64,000 nucleotides of DNA from Aurantiochytrium sp. KH105 (GCA_003116975.1 BGKB01000196.1:47018-111017), one strand, 5' to 3'; positions 43,655 through 54,287 are shown, counted from the stretch's first letter. The notes: generated from the sequence alone by a model not told the origin. Numbers and translations are program-made.

Positions 43655-46600
43655 AAAGTGCAAGACAGTAAGTTACGCAGTCTTGCCCTCAGCTTTTTGA
43701 GAATCGAGACGCAAAGAGTGATCTACCAAAGTTTGCTGTCATCTGATGTCAGTCAAGACTGAATTCTCGTGACGTGAGCAGCCGAAAGACTTGCGCTCAA
43801 CAGAAGAGTTACGCACAACCGAAGCCTCGCGCTCAACAGAAGCCTTACGCTCAACAGTAGCCTTGCTTTTACCAGCCTGGATCTCGCTCGAACAAATCGA
43901 CGCAAGTCAGAGTCTTTGGGACCAAACAAAACGCTGCATACAGCGTCATCGGTAGATTCAAGCGAAGACACATGATGAAAATGATCACGACGCTACTAAT
44001 CACTTGTTCGTCCGATCTGAAGCTCTCGTTCTTGAATCAATCAGCAAAAGAGATGCGCAAGTAGCAGCATGCGTACACGTCGAGTCAGGCTTCGTTCGCT
44101 CTGGTGCCCGCTTTTTTCTTGAAGAGAAAGTGCACGAGACCTTGAGCCAAATTCACTGATGACTGATTTGTAGCGGTCCGCGCGTCCTCGCTTTATGACC
44201 CAAGCAAAAAGTACGCCATGAATCTTTGTATACCTACATTCATCGAAAAATTGACTTTCAAATCGTTCTCGAGAGTTTTCCTCCCTTTCGACGGACGATG
44301 TAATTTAAAAAGCAACGACACCAGTTTGCACAGATGAATTCTTTTCCAAGAAATTACGTTGCTTCACGTTAAAAATGATTGCAATGATCCTCTCTAAAAG
44401 GCTTGCGCGTCCTCGTAAACCACGAGGCAACTTCAATTTTCCTCAGCGTCCGCAGGAACTCCGGCCTGTATGGGTGAAACGGGCAGGAGCTGGCAGAGCG
44501 CGACGGCAGGACGGGTCCAAAAGCCATGCTTCCGTTCGGAAAAACCTTCCTCGTGAGAGGTCGCAGAACTGCGGAGAACTTTCCCCGGTCTGCGGGGCGG
44601 TGAAGTCAATTCAGCGGCTCGCGAGCGGCCAGTGTCGGCGAATCTCCTCCCTCCCCTGCTCGCTCTGCAAGTACGGTATCCGCCGCGTCGGCCGCCCGCG
44701 CAAGTGCTTCTCCGCGCGCGGCAACACCACAATCGACACGCACGCAAGCACACACGGAGACCAACCACGGACGCGTCGATCCGCTCGGCCGGCCACTCGC
44801 CACGCACTGTCTCGGCGGTCAGGATCCTCCCCAAGATCGCGGCTGCGGGCGCACGAGGCGCCCGCAGCGGCCCACAGCGGCCCCTTCCGTCTCCCCCACA
44901 GCCGCCGCCGCCGCCGCGAGGTGCTGCGCGGCGCACCGCCACGATGACGTCGCCGGGGCAGGCGGCGGCCGCCCGCCTCCCCGTCCTTGTTCCAGTATAT
45001 ATAAACAAGCAGGAGACGAGCTTCCTCCCTCCCACTTCCCGCGCAACGCAAGTTGCGCCGCCGCTCCGTCCGGTCCGGCTGGGAAAAGCAGGGCCGCCGG
45101 AGGCAGGTCAGGCGCGTTCCCGCGCGCGCGCCCGGTTTGCCCTTCCTCTTTTTTTTTCCTTTCCATTTTTTTTTTTTTTTACTGGGCCGCGAGCTGCATG
45201 CACTGCCCGCTGCTTCTTCCGGGCAGGGCCGACCAGGCGCGCGCGTCGACCGGTGACGCGGCCGCGCAGGCCTGCCCGCGGCCGCTGCCGCCCAGGCTGC
45301 TTTCCCTCCCCGCCTGCCTGCCTCCCTCTCGCGCGTGCGGCGCGGGCGAGGAGCTGCCGCAAACATGCAGTGGTGCGCAGGAATGAGTGGCCAGCTGACC
45401 GTGGCTGCTTGCGAAGCGGGAAAAGCCCGGGGGTGTGCGTCCCAGAAACGAAGGGGGAAAGAAGGGGAAGCGCAGCGCGCGCTGGCGCGCGAGCGCGCGC
45501 TGCAGGGAGCGGAGGGCGTCATCACGGGGAGACCGCGTCGATCGGGAGAGAGAGAGGGGGGACGCGCGAGGAGGGAAGAAAGCGAGGCAGACGCGGCGCT
45601 GCGCAAGCACGCGAAGGGCGGGGACGGGGTGTGCAAGGGTGTGCGATAGGTGCCGGAGTAGGAAGGCGTAGCGACGCAGGTCAGGGGGGGTCCCCGCGGC
45701 GACGGGTGGAAGGGGGAAGTACGGGGCGGCGGCGGCGGTAGCGGGCGTCTAGGAGGGGCTAGGGCGACGGCTTTTGGAACGGGGCAGATGACGCGGGACT
45801 GTCTGCGGAACGAGCCGCCCCGCAGCGGCCAAGATCGCGTCCTCTCGGAAGAACTAACGGGCGGATCGCGTTGCCGCCATCGGACATCGCGGCGTCACTA
45901 GCCCGCAGCGGCGCGAAGGTTTATCGGGACGCATTGAAGATGTCTCCCGCAAGCATGCGGTACGGTCCATGGCTCGTCCGGATGCGGGAAAGAAATAACC
46001 CGCAGCAGGAGGCTGTGCCTCGAGGTCCGGCTGCACAAGCAGACGGTCACTCTACATCCAGTCTCTGAGCCCAGCCAGTGGCCGCAGAGGAGAGCAGCCC
46101 CGCAGTCAAGTCCGGCGTCTACGACGCGTCTCGACGCCCACTGGCGGGCGTCGCAGAGGGAGCCGATTTGCGCGTCTCCACAGCGCTTGGGTGGCGATCC
46201 GAGGACGCGTCGATCGATGCGGCGGCGGTGACGCAAGTGGGCAAAGCGGCGCGCGCAAGTGGTGCGAGGGGCGCCGCAAGTGGAGAATGGCGCTCTCCAA
46301 GTGCGCGAAGCGAAGGGCGGAGAAATCGCGGCGGCAGAGCGGGAACGCAGCGCCGGCGAGGGCCGTGCTGCTAGCTAGCTGCCTGCCTGCCTGCCTGCCT
46401 GCCTGTCTGTCTGCCTCCTTCGCGTCCGCGCCCGTCGCGCCGCCCGTCGCGCCGCCCGTCGCGCCGCCCGCACCGTCCGCGCGCACGCGAGCGAGTCCGC
46501 TCGCGCGAGCGCCGCCGCTGCCCGTCGCGACGCGCAGCGGTGGTCGAGAAGGCAGGCAGAGCCAAAGCCAAGGCGAAGCGCGTGCTTAGCGTGCTTGCCG

Positions 46601-46882
46601 CCTTTACTTTTCATATTTCATTCCTCCGGCCGAAACGCCGGAAGGAGAGCGAGAGAACAAGAGCGAGAGGAAGGCGCTTCGGTTCGTGCTCGCGCGGAGC
46701 AAGAGAACCAGAACTCGGGGTGGTGCGGACATCTGTGTCGGCATCACGAAGTAACCACGCGCCCCCCGCTTTAATTTATATATTTACGCGCGCATCAGCT
46801 GGTTGACGCCGTCCGTGTTCGGCACCAGCTTCCCCCACCCTTTTTTATATTTTTTTTTACCGCGCCAACTATTTACAAGCGA
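43655..46882. other. Intergenic region before the bZIP gene, no supportable gene
   Basis: About 3.2 kb. The first part (to about 44400) has lower GC with an 18-bp tandem repeat. From about 44.5 kb it turns very GC-rich, with long frames open on both strands at once (for example plus 44632-45741 and minus 44611-45636) that translate to Arg/Pro/Ala-rich sequence. CTGC repeats lie at about 46378-46405 and CGTCGCGCCGCC repeats near 46430-46470. It probably serves as promoter and leader of the bZIP gene. Confidence 0.6.
43791..43862. repeat. Four copies of an 18-bp unit
   Basis: Four imperfect 18-bp units start at 43791, 43809, 43827 and 43845, each close to TTGCGCTCAACAGAAGCC. One minus-strand frame reads them as hexapeptides (ATVERK, ASVERE, ASVVRN, SSVERK). 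No gene around them could be completed. Confidence 0.75.
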
Positions 46883-48955
46883 ATGGGCGCTGCTGACGCC
46901 GTGGACGCCGCGCGGCTTTCTTCGAATCCGTCGCCGGCCAACGTCTCCTCCAGGCCCATGAGCCACCAGCAGACCCTCGAGAGCCTCGCGGCCAAGCTCG
47001 CGGCCTCCCAGCGCAACAGCGCTTCCATGTCCTCGTTTGGGACCAACAACACCAACGGTGGCATCCCGGCCTCGGCCGACAGCTTTGCTGTTCTGCAAAA
47101 TCTCCTCAACTCACATGCCAGGGCTCACCCCCAGCAGCAGCAACATCTGCAGCCTCACCAATCCGCCCCGACTTTCACCACCCAACAAGGACCCAGCTCC
47201 CTCACAACGACGTCCTCGTCGGCACTTCTGGACTACTTGGCCCAGCTCAAACAGAACCAGAGCCAACCACAGCATCAGTCGTCCGCCGGTGACTACCCCG
47301 AGTCGCTCAACAACAGCCTGTCCGCGCTGTTGCTCCAGCAACAACGTCCCCAACAGCAGCAGCATTCCATGACCAAGATCGAGCCTTCCTCCTCTGGTAA
47401 CGACGATACCGAGGACGAGGCTGGTCGTCTCTCCTCTTCTCGTAACCGCGGCATCAAGAGGTCCACCTCGGGTGAGCCCGACAAGACCAAGGCCAGACTC
47501 GCTCGCAACCGCATGACCGCCCGTCTCCGGCGCGAACGTAAAAAGCAAGAGGCCGAGGTGCTCACCAAACTTGTGGCCGCTCTTCGTCTGCGTGCCAAGG
47601 AACTCCAGGCTGCGCTCGACAAGCTCCCCAAGGCTGATCTTGCCAAGGCTCGCTCTGTGATCGAGTTCTTTGGCGAACCGCCTCTTGCGTGCCTCTTTTG
47701 CTCGCGCACCTTTGTCGAGCGTCGTCTTCTTGACGAGCATCTCTGCTTGAACCACTCGGCAGAGATCAAGGCTCGCGAGCAGTTCCTCGTTGAGTCCAAG
47801 GCCTTTGGCACCGGCGAAACCGGCAAGGATGAGTCCATTGAGAGCATGTCCATGAGCCTCGCCTCCATCACTGCTGGGGGAAGCCCCTCGCCCTCCAAGG
47901 ACGGCGACCTCAGCGAGTCCGAGGATGGCGTCCCTCTCTCGGAAATGTCGCACGAGGAGCGGAAGAAGCGTCGTCTCAAGCGCAATGCCGCCTCGGCTCG
48001 CCTGTGCCGCCAGCGCAAGAAGCTCTACACGGAGAATCTTCGCAGCCAGCTCCCTGGTCTTCGCCACAAGGTTCGCGCAATGGAGGCTGCCCTTCCGGAT
48101 GACGTCGTGCAAAAGATCCAGGCTGCCTCGCCGCTTCCTGCGTTCATCGCGGATCAGGACACGGACGACATGATGGCCGTCGGTGACGGCTCTGTCGGGC
48201 TTTCGGGCCCGGCGAGCCCCATGGCCGGTCGCGCTCTCTCCGTCGACGGCGATGCCACAAGCGCTGCGTCCGTTCCAGGCATGGGCTCCCCGGAGCTCTC
48301 CGCGGCGCGGGCGCCCACCTCGGCGCTTGCTGCGCTCACCGACAAGTTCCGTCTTTCAGACGCCAGCATGCCCGCCTTTTCTGCTGGCGTCTCGGCGAAC
48401 AAGAAGCCTCGCGCATGCAGCATGGACTCGTCTTCGACTGCGGGCTCGGCCGCCTTTGCCATGATGTCGTCGGCTTCCGAGACGGGCGAGGGCACTCCGG
48501 ACTCGCTCCTTTCGGTCAACATCCCGCCGCTCAATGGCTGGGGCAAGCCCTCGTCTCGTGGCCGCGCGGGGTCCAAGGATCCTTCGGGCGGGTCATGCTC
48601 GCCCACCAAGCGTCGTCGCACGTCGGCCGAGCCTGCGCTCAAGCAACTCGCTGGCATGAGCCTCTCAGCGCCGACGCTCCCCATCCCCCCGAGCCACCAG
48701 CGCGTGCTCTCTTCCGTGGGCCCCATGCTCTCGTCTACGACGCCGTCGTCGACCATGGGCCCTTCTACGGCCATTACATCGGCGCTCGCAGCCACCAACT
48801 CGGCTTCGCTTGCCCCGCTTCTTCAGTCCATGGTCGCCGCCGGTAAACTGAACGGCGCAAAAACCGAGTATGCTTCGGATCCCGAGGTCATGAGCGCCGC
48901 CATTGGTCTGCAAAAGCTTGTGCAGCAGCAGAGGTTGGCTTCCTCGTCCTTTTAA
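46883..48955 (+). CDS. Double-bZIP transcription factor with a C2H2 zinc finger between the basic regions
   Basis: A single-exon gene of 690 codons. The ATG at 46883 begins MGAADAVDAARLSSNPSP. An N-terminal Gln/Ser-rich region (poly-Gln near 47125-47155 and 47330-47365) is followed by a first basic region, KARLARNRMTARLRRERKK, with the N-x7-R signature of bZIP factors and a short leucine-containing helix. Next is one C2H2 finger, C270-x2-C273-x12-H286-x4-H291 (CLFCSRTF to HLCLNH). A second basic region, KRRLKRNAASARLCRQRKK, also N-x7-R, is followed by a short heptad segment (LRSQLPGLRHKVRAMEAAL). The C-terminal half is Ser/Ala-rich. Two bZIP modules flanking a finger in one chain is an arrangement I do not know from a named family. 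A nuclear regulator is the clear inference; whether both basic regions bind DNA is open. Confidence 0.85.
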   Translation: MGAADAVDAARLSSNPSPANVSSRPMSHQQTLESLAAKLAASQRNSASMSSFGTNNTNGGIPASADSFAVLQNLLNSHARAHPQQQQHLQPHQSAPTFTTQQGPSSLTTTSSSALLDYLAQLKQNQSQPQHQSSAGDYPESLNNSLSALLLQQQRPQQQQHSMTKIEPSSSGNDDTEDEAGRLSSSRNRGIKRSTSGEPDKTKARLARNRMTARLRRERKKQEAEVLTKLVAALRLRAKELQAALDKLPKADLAKARSVIEFFGEPPLACLFCSRTFVERRLLDEHLCLNHSAEIKAREQFLVESKAFGTGETGKDESIESMSMSLASITAGGSPSPSKDGDLSESEDGVPLSEMSHEERKKRRLKRNAASARLCRQRKKLYTENLRSQLPGLRHKVRAMEAALPDDVVQKIQAASPLPAFIADQDTDDMMAVGDGSVGLSGPASPMAGRALSVDGDATSAASVPGMGSPELSAARAPTSALAALTDKFRLSDASMPAFSAGVSANKKPRACSMDSSSTAGSAAFAMMSSASETGEGTPDSLLSVNIPPLNGWGKPSSRGRAGSKDPSGGSCSPTKRRRTSAEPALKQLAGMSLSAPTLPIPPSHQRVLSSVGPMLSSTTPSSTMGPSTAITSALAATNSASLAPLLQSMVAAGKLNGAKTEYASDPEVMSAAIGLQKLVQQQRLASSSF

Positions 48956-49299
48956 GACGGCACCCGTCCCCGCTTTTCTTCTTTTCCCCCCTTTTTTTCC
49001 TTTTTTATATTTATTGGCTCCGAGAGCTCCCGTGCACTGCCTTTTTTTCATTTATGGTGTGCGGGATCTCGACGAGCGTCTCACGAATCAAGTCAGTCGG
49101 GATGGGCTTTTTATGCCGCGCACATCAGGGATGATGCCGCTAGACCTTCAATTCGATCGATCCTCCATTATATTTATATCCTATCTTCTTTTTTATCTTT
49201 TTTCGTCTCTTTTGTCATCACTTAGGAATGTTGGCTTCATTCCTCCTCGTGAATGAGCTCAGTCTGCCGAGGAACATCACTTTCAATTCTATTTACGCT

Positions 49300-50652
49300 T
49301 CACCACCTACGACGGGAAGTGGCCTTGCCCAAAGGCCGCGTGGGGGAAAATACAATGGCTGTTGGTGCTGCGATTTTAACACCAGTGCTAGTCTTCGTCA
49401 CATCACCTGCGCTTTGCCAGACGGGAAGCGGTTCAGGGTCACGGGAACGGGCCGTCTTGCGCCTACGCACCAGATCACGCAAACGCTTTGCTCGCGCATT
49501 TGCGATTCCTGTACTGCCATCAGTACGCAGACATTCTGAAAGTTCCGTCAACGTGGTCTTGAGTGTCTTTTCCAAGTCGTACTCTGCCAACACAACATCG
49601 ACAGCACGGCTTGTGGAATGTAAAATGTCGTGTGCGACAGAAAGCTCAGATTGTAAGTGACGATTCGTACGTAGTAAGTCGCCCACTCTTCGTGAAATAT
49701 GCTCATGTTGTGAAGTCGAGGTGCCCTCCGTGGCAGACTCGCTCTTGCCGTCTCTTGCCGCTCTTGATGCCTGTTTGTCCTCGCTATGACCTTGTTCTTC
49801 TTGCCGACCTTGCAGTGTCTGTGAAAGTTTCCAGTATAGATTCGCTTTGCGCGCGTGTCCAAGCTTTTCTGAATGGACCAGGTCCAACTTGCGGCGCAAC
49901 ACAGCATTGTCTCGCTCCAATGTACTCAGACGAGACAATAGTTTCTCCGTCTCACGGGACTGGTATTGAAGCTCCGTGGCGAGCTGTTCGTTCTCTAATA
50001 TGGTGCGCTTCGTTGTCGTGTCAAGCTGGTCCTCTGTGAGACGAAGGAGAGCCTTTTTTGTCTCCTTAATCTTGACGAGCATGTCCTGCTTCAGGCGCTC
50101 CTTCTCACGCACTTTTTCCAACTCCATGTCTGCGACTTCGCGCGTGCGTTGCGAGCTTTCTTTTTCAAGTGCAGTCTCCAACGAGTCAATCTTTGCCTCG
50201 TACTTGGACTTCTGCTTGGCAAATTCATTCAATTCCATGAGCTCTTGGCGAAGGGCAAACACCTCGTCTTCATGAGCAGAGGTGCGTGTCTTTGCTTCTT
50301 TTTCTAGGGCCTTGATCTCTGCGCGCAATAAGTCTGCCTCGGCGGCGGCTTCATCACGTGCCACTGCGCGAGCCTCTTCCATGCTCTTGATTGTTTCTTG
50401 GTTCTGATCGATTTTGCGATGTAAATGAAAAAACACGTCGGCCTGGTCCTGCTGCTGCTGCGCTAGCTTTGCAGAAAGGCTTGCATTTGTCTGCGACAAG
50501 GTGCGGTTCTTAGCCTCCATCTCCTTGATGCGCTCGGCAGCCAAAAGCTGCTCGAGCAGAGCCCCTTCGGGTGCCGCGCCAGCCTCGTTGCTGGCCATCG
50601 CGCCACCATCGTCATTGCCTTGCTTCTCGCCCTTCTTCTTCTTTTTCGCCAT
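49300..50652 (-). CDS. CFAP157: CFAP157-like coiled-coil basal body/axoneme protein
   Basis: A 450-codon single-exon gene. ATG 50652 (MAKKKKKGEKQGND) is chosen because a Lys-rich start is usual in this family and the open sequence upstream to 50937 lacks family features. Most of the protein is coiled coil (about residues 35-330). The segment LKQDMLVKIKETKKALLRLT, then DTTTKRTILENEQLATEL, matches the conserved region of CFAP157, where a TTKRAI-x-EN motif occurs; the BBOF1/CCDC176 group is the main alternative. The protein would act at basal bodies or in the ciliary axoneme, implying a flagellate stage such as a zoospore. The C terminus is basic and poorly conserved. It is divergent from the CHK kinase gene and convergent with the bZIP gene. 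Confidence 0.65.
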   Translation of the reverse strand: MAKKKKKGEKQGNDDGGAMASNEAGAAPEGALLEQLLAAERIKEMEAKNRTLSQTNASLSAKLAQQQQDQADVFFHLHRKIDQNQETIKSMEEARAVARDEAAAEADLLRAEIKALEKEAKTRTSAHEDEVFALRQELMELNEFAKQKSKYEAKIDSLETALEKESSQRTREVADMELEKVREKERLKQDMLVKIKETKKALLRLTEDQLDTTTKRTILENEQLATELQYQSRETEKLLSRLSTLERDNAVLRRKLDLVHSEKLGHARKANLYWKLSQTLQGRQEEQGHSEDKQASRAARDGKSESATEGTSTSQHEHISRRVGDLLRTNRHLQSELSVAHDILHSTSRAVDVVLAEYDLEKTLKTTLTELSECLRTDGSTGIANARAKRLRDLVRRRKTARSRDPEPLPVWQSAGDVTKTSTGVKIAAPTAIVFSPTRPLGKATSRRRW

Positions 50653-51048
50653 CGCGTCGCCTCGTGTCCTGGTCTGGTTTAGTCTGGCCTGGCCTTGGGG
50701 CTCGACCTCTTCTACTTTCCTTTGCGTTTGGCCTCGGTCGCACTGCGCTCCTGCATCTCGAGCCAAGTCAGGACGAGGGAAAAAGCGAGCCTCGTCTTTC
50801 ATTGTGTGTACTCCGCGCCGTCTTTGATTTCGTGCACGATAAAAGTGGATTCTGGCATCTCCAAAAAAAGGGTCGGCCGCAGTCTTGAATTCTTGTAGTC
50901 GTGCAACGGGAGGAAGGGACGGAGGTAAAGGGGGCAAGGCAAAGCAAGGCTCGAACTTGGACGGCTTGATCCGCGCGCTCGTAGGTCACTCGCTCGCTCG
51001 CTAGCAATCTTGTCTCGCTCAAGTAAAGAGAGCACGTCGCCCTTGAAC
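50653..51048. promoter_or_regulatory. Bidirectional promoter between CFAP157-like and CHK kinase-like genes
   Basis: The two ATGs (50652 minus, 51049 plus) are 396 bp apart head to head, so both promoters lie here. The sequence includes a GCGCTCGTAGGTCACTCGCT-type segment near 50970-51000 and no clear TATA box. Confidence 0.65.
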
Positions 51049-52368
51049 ATGACGTCCGCCGAAGAAGCGCCTGGGCTCTTGCGCCTCGAGGCCGACGTTC
51101 AAAGCGATACGGTTGACTTGGACGCAGCGTGGTTCGCACAGCACGTACTCGAACAAGGCGGACTTGATGCCGAAGCGCGTGCAAGGCCCCAAGTCATCGT
51201 TAGCGAGGTCGTCTTTGGACGAATGGCCACCCTCGTGCCCGTCCTTTTAGGCCCCGTCGAAGATGGTGAAGCACGGATCAAAGTCATGGTGAAACGAGTT
51301 GTACCCGATGAGCTGCCCCATGCCGCCGAGGAAAAGGACAAATACGAGGCTTTTATTGCGTCCGTGCAGCGCGAAATGCACTTTTATAGGGATGAGGTCG
51401 ATACAGACGAAGATCTCTTTCCCAAGGTGTTTGCCTTTATTGAACGCGTCGTCAATGGAAAGCCTGCCTTTCTGCTTGTCATGGAAGATGTGAAGCGACT
51501 TGGGTACGAGCATGTCAAGGCTGCGTCTCAGCTTTGGCACATTGAACAAGCATTGGCAGCCTTTGCACGTCTCAATTCTGGACGTCGCTTGCAAACTTGT
51601 CTTGCTCGCTACGACGGGCTTCAATCTCTAGACAGCGCAGCGCGTGACCTCGAGCGAGGCGGATTCTGGGTACTTTCGCGCAGGCCCGCTGCAGAGCTCA
51701 ACGATGGACCGCAGAACTGGGCCGCGTTTCTCGAACGATTTAAAGACCGTCTCGGGGAACCTCGGGTGCAGAAACTTGCTGATTTCGGCGTACGACTCGC
51801 CGCCATTGCCCCGGAACTCCAAGAAGTTGTGCGAAGCCGCAGCGTGTCTCTCATCCATGGCGATGCCAAGTCCTGGAACCTTTTTTATCCCGTTGCGGAC
51901 AGACACGCGCCCGTCAAGCTGATTGACATGCAGTGGAAAGGGCTCGGACACCCACTTCAAGACTTTGTGTACTTTATGACCACATCCGTGGACCCAAACC
52001 TTCTTCGTGATGAAGATCTTTGGCGCCGGCTTCTTGCATTTTTCCGCGGACTCTTGCAAGCTCATCTTGACGTCATGCACGCGCGCGCCAATGCTGCGCA
52101 GTACCGTGATATTGTCCTCTGCGAATCGCTCGACGCATTCCAGGAACTCGCCGAGCTCGTATGGTTGGACTACGTCCGGGTCGTCGTGTTTGGGCTGTGG
52201 AGACGCCTCGATCCGGCGAAGCAGGATGCCAATGCGAGTAAAATTGGCATCAGCCTCGTCACCAGCTCTGTGGATCAAATGCTTTGGGTGCTTGACCGCG
52301 CCTTGCATCTCCTTGATCACCCACCAGCTCTCTTGGCCCATTGTCTTGATCGATCGCATTCCGTCTGA
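51049..52368 (+). CDS. CHK/aminoglycoside-phosphotransferase-like small-molecule kinase
   Basis: A 439-codon single-exon gene. The frame is open to 51010, but the first ATG is 51049 (MTSAEEAPGLLRLEADVQSD). The protein has a protein-kinase-like fold of the choline/ecdysteroid/aminoglycoside kinase superfamily. A PAFLLVMEDVKRLGYEH segment matches the hinge (VMED), the catalytic loop is LIHGDAKSWNLFYP (H270, D272, N277), and the metal site is KLIDMQWKGLGHPLQDFVYF (D293, Q295). The IDxQ and Y/F-rich DFVYF pattern is typical of the CHK/EcKinase-like group. Such enzymes phosphorylate small alcohols or amines; the substrate is unknown. It is probably cytosolic, as no signal peptide or membrane segment is seen. 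It converges on the Sec14 gene with a 196-bp gap. Confidence 0.8.
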   Translation: MTSAEEAPGLLRLEADVQSDTVDLDAAWFAQHVLEQGGLDAEARARPQVIVSEVVFGRMATLVPVLLGPVEDGEARIKVMVKRVVPDELPHAAEEKDKYEAFIASVQREMHFYRDEVDTDEDLFPKVFAFIERVVNGKPAFLLVMEDVKRLGYEHVKAASQLWHIEQALAAFARLNSGRRLQTCLARYDGLQSLDSAARDLERGGFWVLSRRPAAELNDGPQNWAAFLERFKDRLGEPRVQKLADFGVRLAAIAPELQEVVRSRSVSLIHGDAKSWNLFYPVADRHAPVKLIDMQWKGLGHPLQDFVYFMTTSVDPNLLRDEDLWRRLLAFFRGLLQAHLDVMHARANAAQYRDIVLCESLDAFQELAELVWLDYVRVVVFGLWRRLDPAKQDANASKIGISLVTSSVDQMLWVLDRALHLLDHPPALLAHCLDRSHSV

Positions 52369-52564
52369 TTGAGACTTTGATGTCTCGAAGCGCTGCTTTC
52401 TTTTTTAAAAATCGTTTAGCTTCGAGCTTCGAGCTTTTTGATTTTATTTTTGGTTACTCAGAAAAGGAAAGTGAATGCGAGCATCAAATACGCCATGCTC
52501 AGCTCGTTGCACGATGTTTCTCTGAGAGACAGTTCAGTTCAGTTTCAAGTTTTGGTTGTTTCTT

Positions 52565-54199
52565 TTATTCAAAGTGTTCGTGAGTTAGTGAAGGCACATG
52601 ACTTGGGACCTTGCCGCCAGCAAGAATAATCTCCTTGCAAAAAGGATCACCATTGGTCGTACGTTCACCACCAAGAAACGCCGGAAGCACGGCAGGATCA
52701 ATCTTTTCCCGTAATAGCTCAACGGGGCAGCCTGGAAAAATCTGAATCTTTGCGCGAGTAGCAGGATCGAAGAAGCGCTGGACGACACCCCAAATGGCGG
52801 AAAAGATTTTGGGCGCGTTTACGACATAGCATACCTTGAGTTGTTCTGGGTAGTAGGTATCGTTGATGTGCGCCGAGACTTGAAGAAATTTAAAGGCGTT
52901 TCGATTAAAGTGTTGCATGCCGAGGCCCTTGAGATCCTGAATGACACACATTTGGTACTGTGGACGACCCGTGCGTTTTTCAGACTCCTGCATTAGCCGC
53001 TGATTGGTCTCGATGCGCCAGATGCAGAGCTGTTCAAAGTGCTCTGGTTTGGCACGCGCCAGCAGGCCCGCCACGTCGAGCTGGCCGACACGATCAATAA
53101 AAAGCGGTGAGCCCTCTTTGTCAAAACCGGACCATCCGCCCGTCGCGTACTGGAAGAGCTCGGGCCAGGACTCGTGCTCCATGCGCGCAAAGACTTGGTG
53201 CGGGTCCTTGGTTTGGCGCCATGCGTGCGCCTCGCGAAAGAGGGTTTCTGCAAGCTTGATGTTGAGCTTGCGAGCTCGCAGAAACCGCACCATTGTCTTG
53301 TCGCCCAAGTCAAGGGCCAAACTGTCGAGTTCAGGTTCGAGGTCCACGAGGCGCGCGCGCAGCTCCTTGACGGCGCGCGCCTCATCCTCGGTCTTGATGA
53401 CGGCTCCATCCACGACGCAAATCGAGGCGGAGCTGCTCGACATCGAGGGGCTTCTGCGCGGTCCGTCTGCATTTCCAAGGAGTGATGACGAAGACAAGAT
53501 GCTCGAGCTGGACCGCGACGAATGTGGCGATTCTCCCACAATTTTGACGTTGCTAGCCGCGAGATCAATTGATCCCTCCGTGGACTCGAACGGCTCTGCA
53601 ACAATAGCAGGCTCTGCAACGGCGGCAGCAAAAGGTGGACTGCGCGCCATGTTTTTGCTCGTCGTTTCGGGCGATGACATGGCGTGTTTGTTGCCCATTT
53701 TCTTGATGGCCATTCCTGCGCGTACGACACGGTCGCTGGAAAGCCACGGAGACTTGCGCCGTTGTTTGGAATTCGTCGGCTCCTCGTCGATTTCACTGTT
53801 TCGACTGCCGAGAAAAGATCTGCCGAGCCCACGTAACGTTCTGCTCGACAGTCTTGCTGCCATTTCCTCCTCTGCGGCGCTCTCCTGCGAGTCTTGGCGC
53901 AAGCGTTCCACGTGCTGTTGGCTCTGTTGCAGGGAAAAGGTTTGGAAAAGGGACACCATACAGACCACCATGACTACGAGACGCGAGGTGACTGATGCCT
54001 CGCCGTCGTACAGCAAAGCTTCGCTCAGGAGCACGACAAATCCCATGGCCAGGTGCAGGTTGTACAAGTTTTCGCAAGAGCGCACAATGTGGCGTTCGAG
54101 TCGCGGCAGCGCGCGCTGCTGCAGCCTCACGACCTCTTGAAGCTCGTGTAAGACGCCGCACAGGTCATCGTCCGGGCCGCCGCCCCGCGACGAGACCAT
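52565..54199 (-). CDS. Sec14-like CRAL-TRIO lipid-transfer protein with N-terminal hydrophobic segments
   Basis: A 544-codon single-exon gene. ATG 54199 (MVSSRGGGPDDDLCG) is the first ATG in frame. The frame stays open upstream through a CAG poly-Gln/poly-Ala tract that has no ATG and is more likely 5' UTR. Two hydrophobic stretches occur at about residues 47-60 (LAMGFVVLLSEALL) and 70-85 (LVVMVVCMVSLF); they may anchor the protein in a membrane. A Ser-rich linker follows, then CRAL-TRIO-N (KTMVRFLRARKLNIKLAETL) and the CRAL-TRIO lipid-binding domain (SPLFIDRVGQLD, MCVIQDLKGLGMQHF, YPEQLKVCYVVNAPKIFSAI, ending LREKIDPAVLPAFLGG). This matches the Sec14 group, which moves phosphatidylinositol and related lipids. 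The cargo is unknown. Confidence 0.85.
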   Translation of the reverse strand: MVSSRGGGPDDDLCGVLHELQEVVRLQQRALPRLERHIVRSCENLYNLHLAMGFVVLLSEALLYDGEASVTSRLVVMVVCMVSLFQTFSLQQSQQHVERLRQDSQESAAEEEMAARLSSRTLRGLGRSFLGSRNSEIDEEPTNSKQRRKSPWLSSDRVVRAGMAIKKMGNKHAMSSPETTSKNMARSPPFAAAVAEPAIVAEPFESTEGSIDLAASNVKIVGESPHSSRSSSSILSSSSLLGNADGPRRSPSMSSSSASICVVDGAVIKTEDEARAVKELRARLVDLEPELDSLALDLGDKTMVRFLRARKLNIKLAETLFREAHAWRQTKDPHQVFARMEHESWPELFQYATGGWSGFDKEGSPLFIDRVGQLDVAGLLARAKPEHFEQLCIWRIETNQRLMQESEKRTGRPQYQMCVIQDLKGLGMQHFNRNAFKFLQVSAHINDTYYPEQLKVCYVVNAPKIFSAIWGVVQRFFDPATRAKIQIFPGCPVELLREKIDPAVLPAFLGGERTTNGDPFCKEIILAGGKVPSHVPSLTHEHFE

Positions 54200-54249
54200 G
54201 GCGGATGGCGCTGCTGCTGCTGCTGCCGCCGCCCTGCCGCGCGCGCGTA

Positions 54250-54250
<1 letters not shown>

Positions 54251-54287
<37 letters not shown>

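Noticed and set aside
53004-54140. A 378-codon plus-strand ORF
   Set aside because: It is antisense to the Sec14 gene and Ser/Arg-rich, as expected for a shadow frame.
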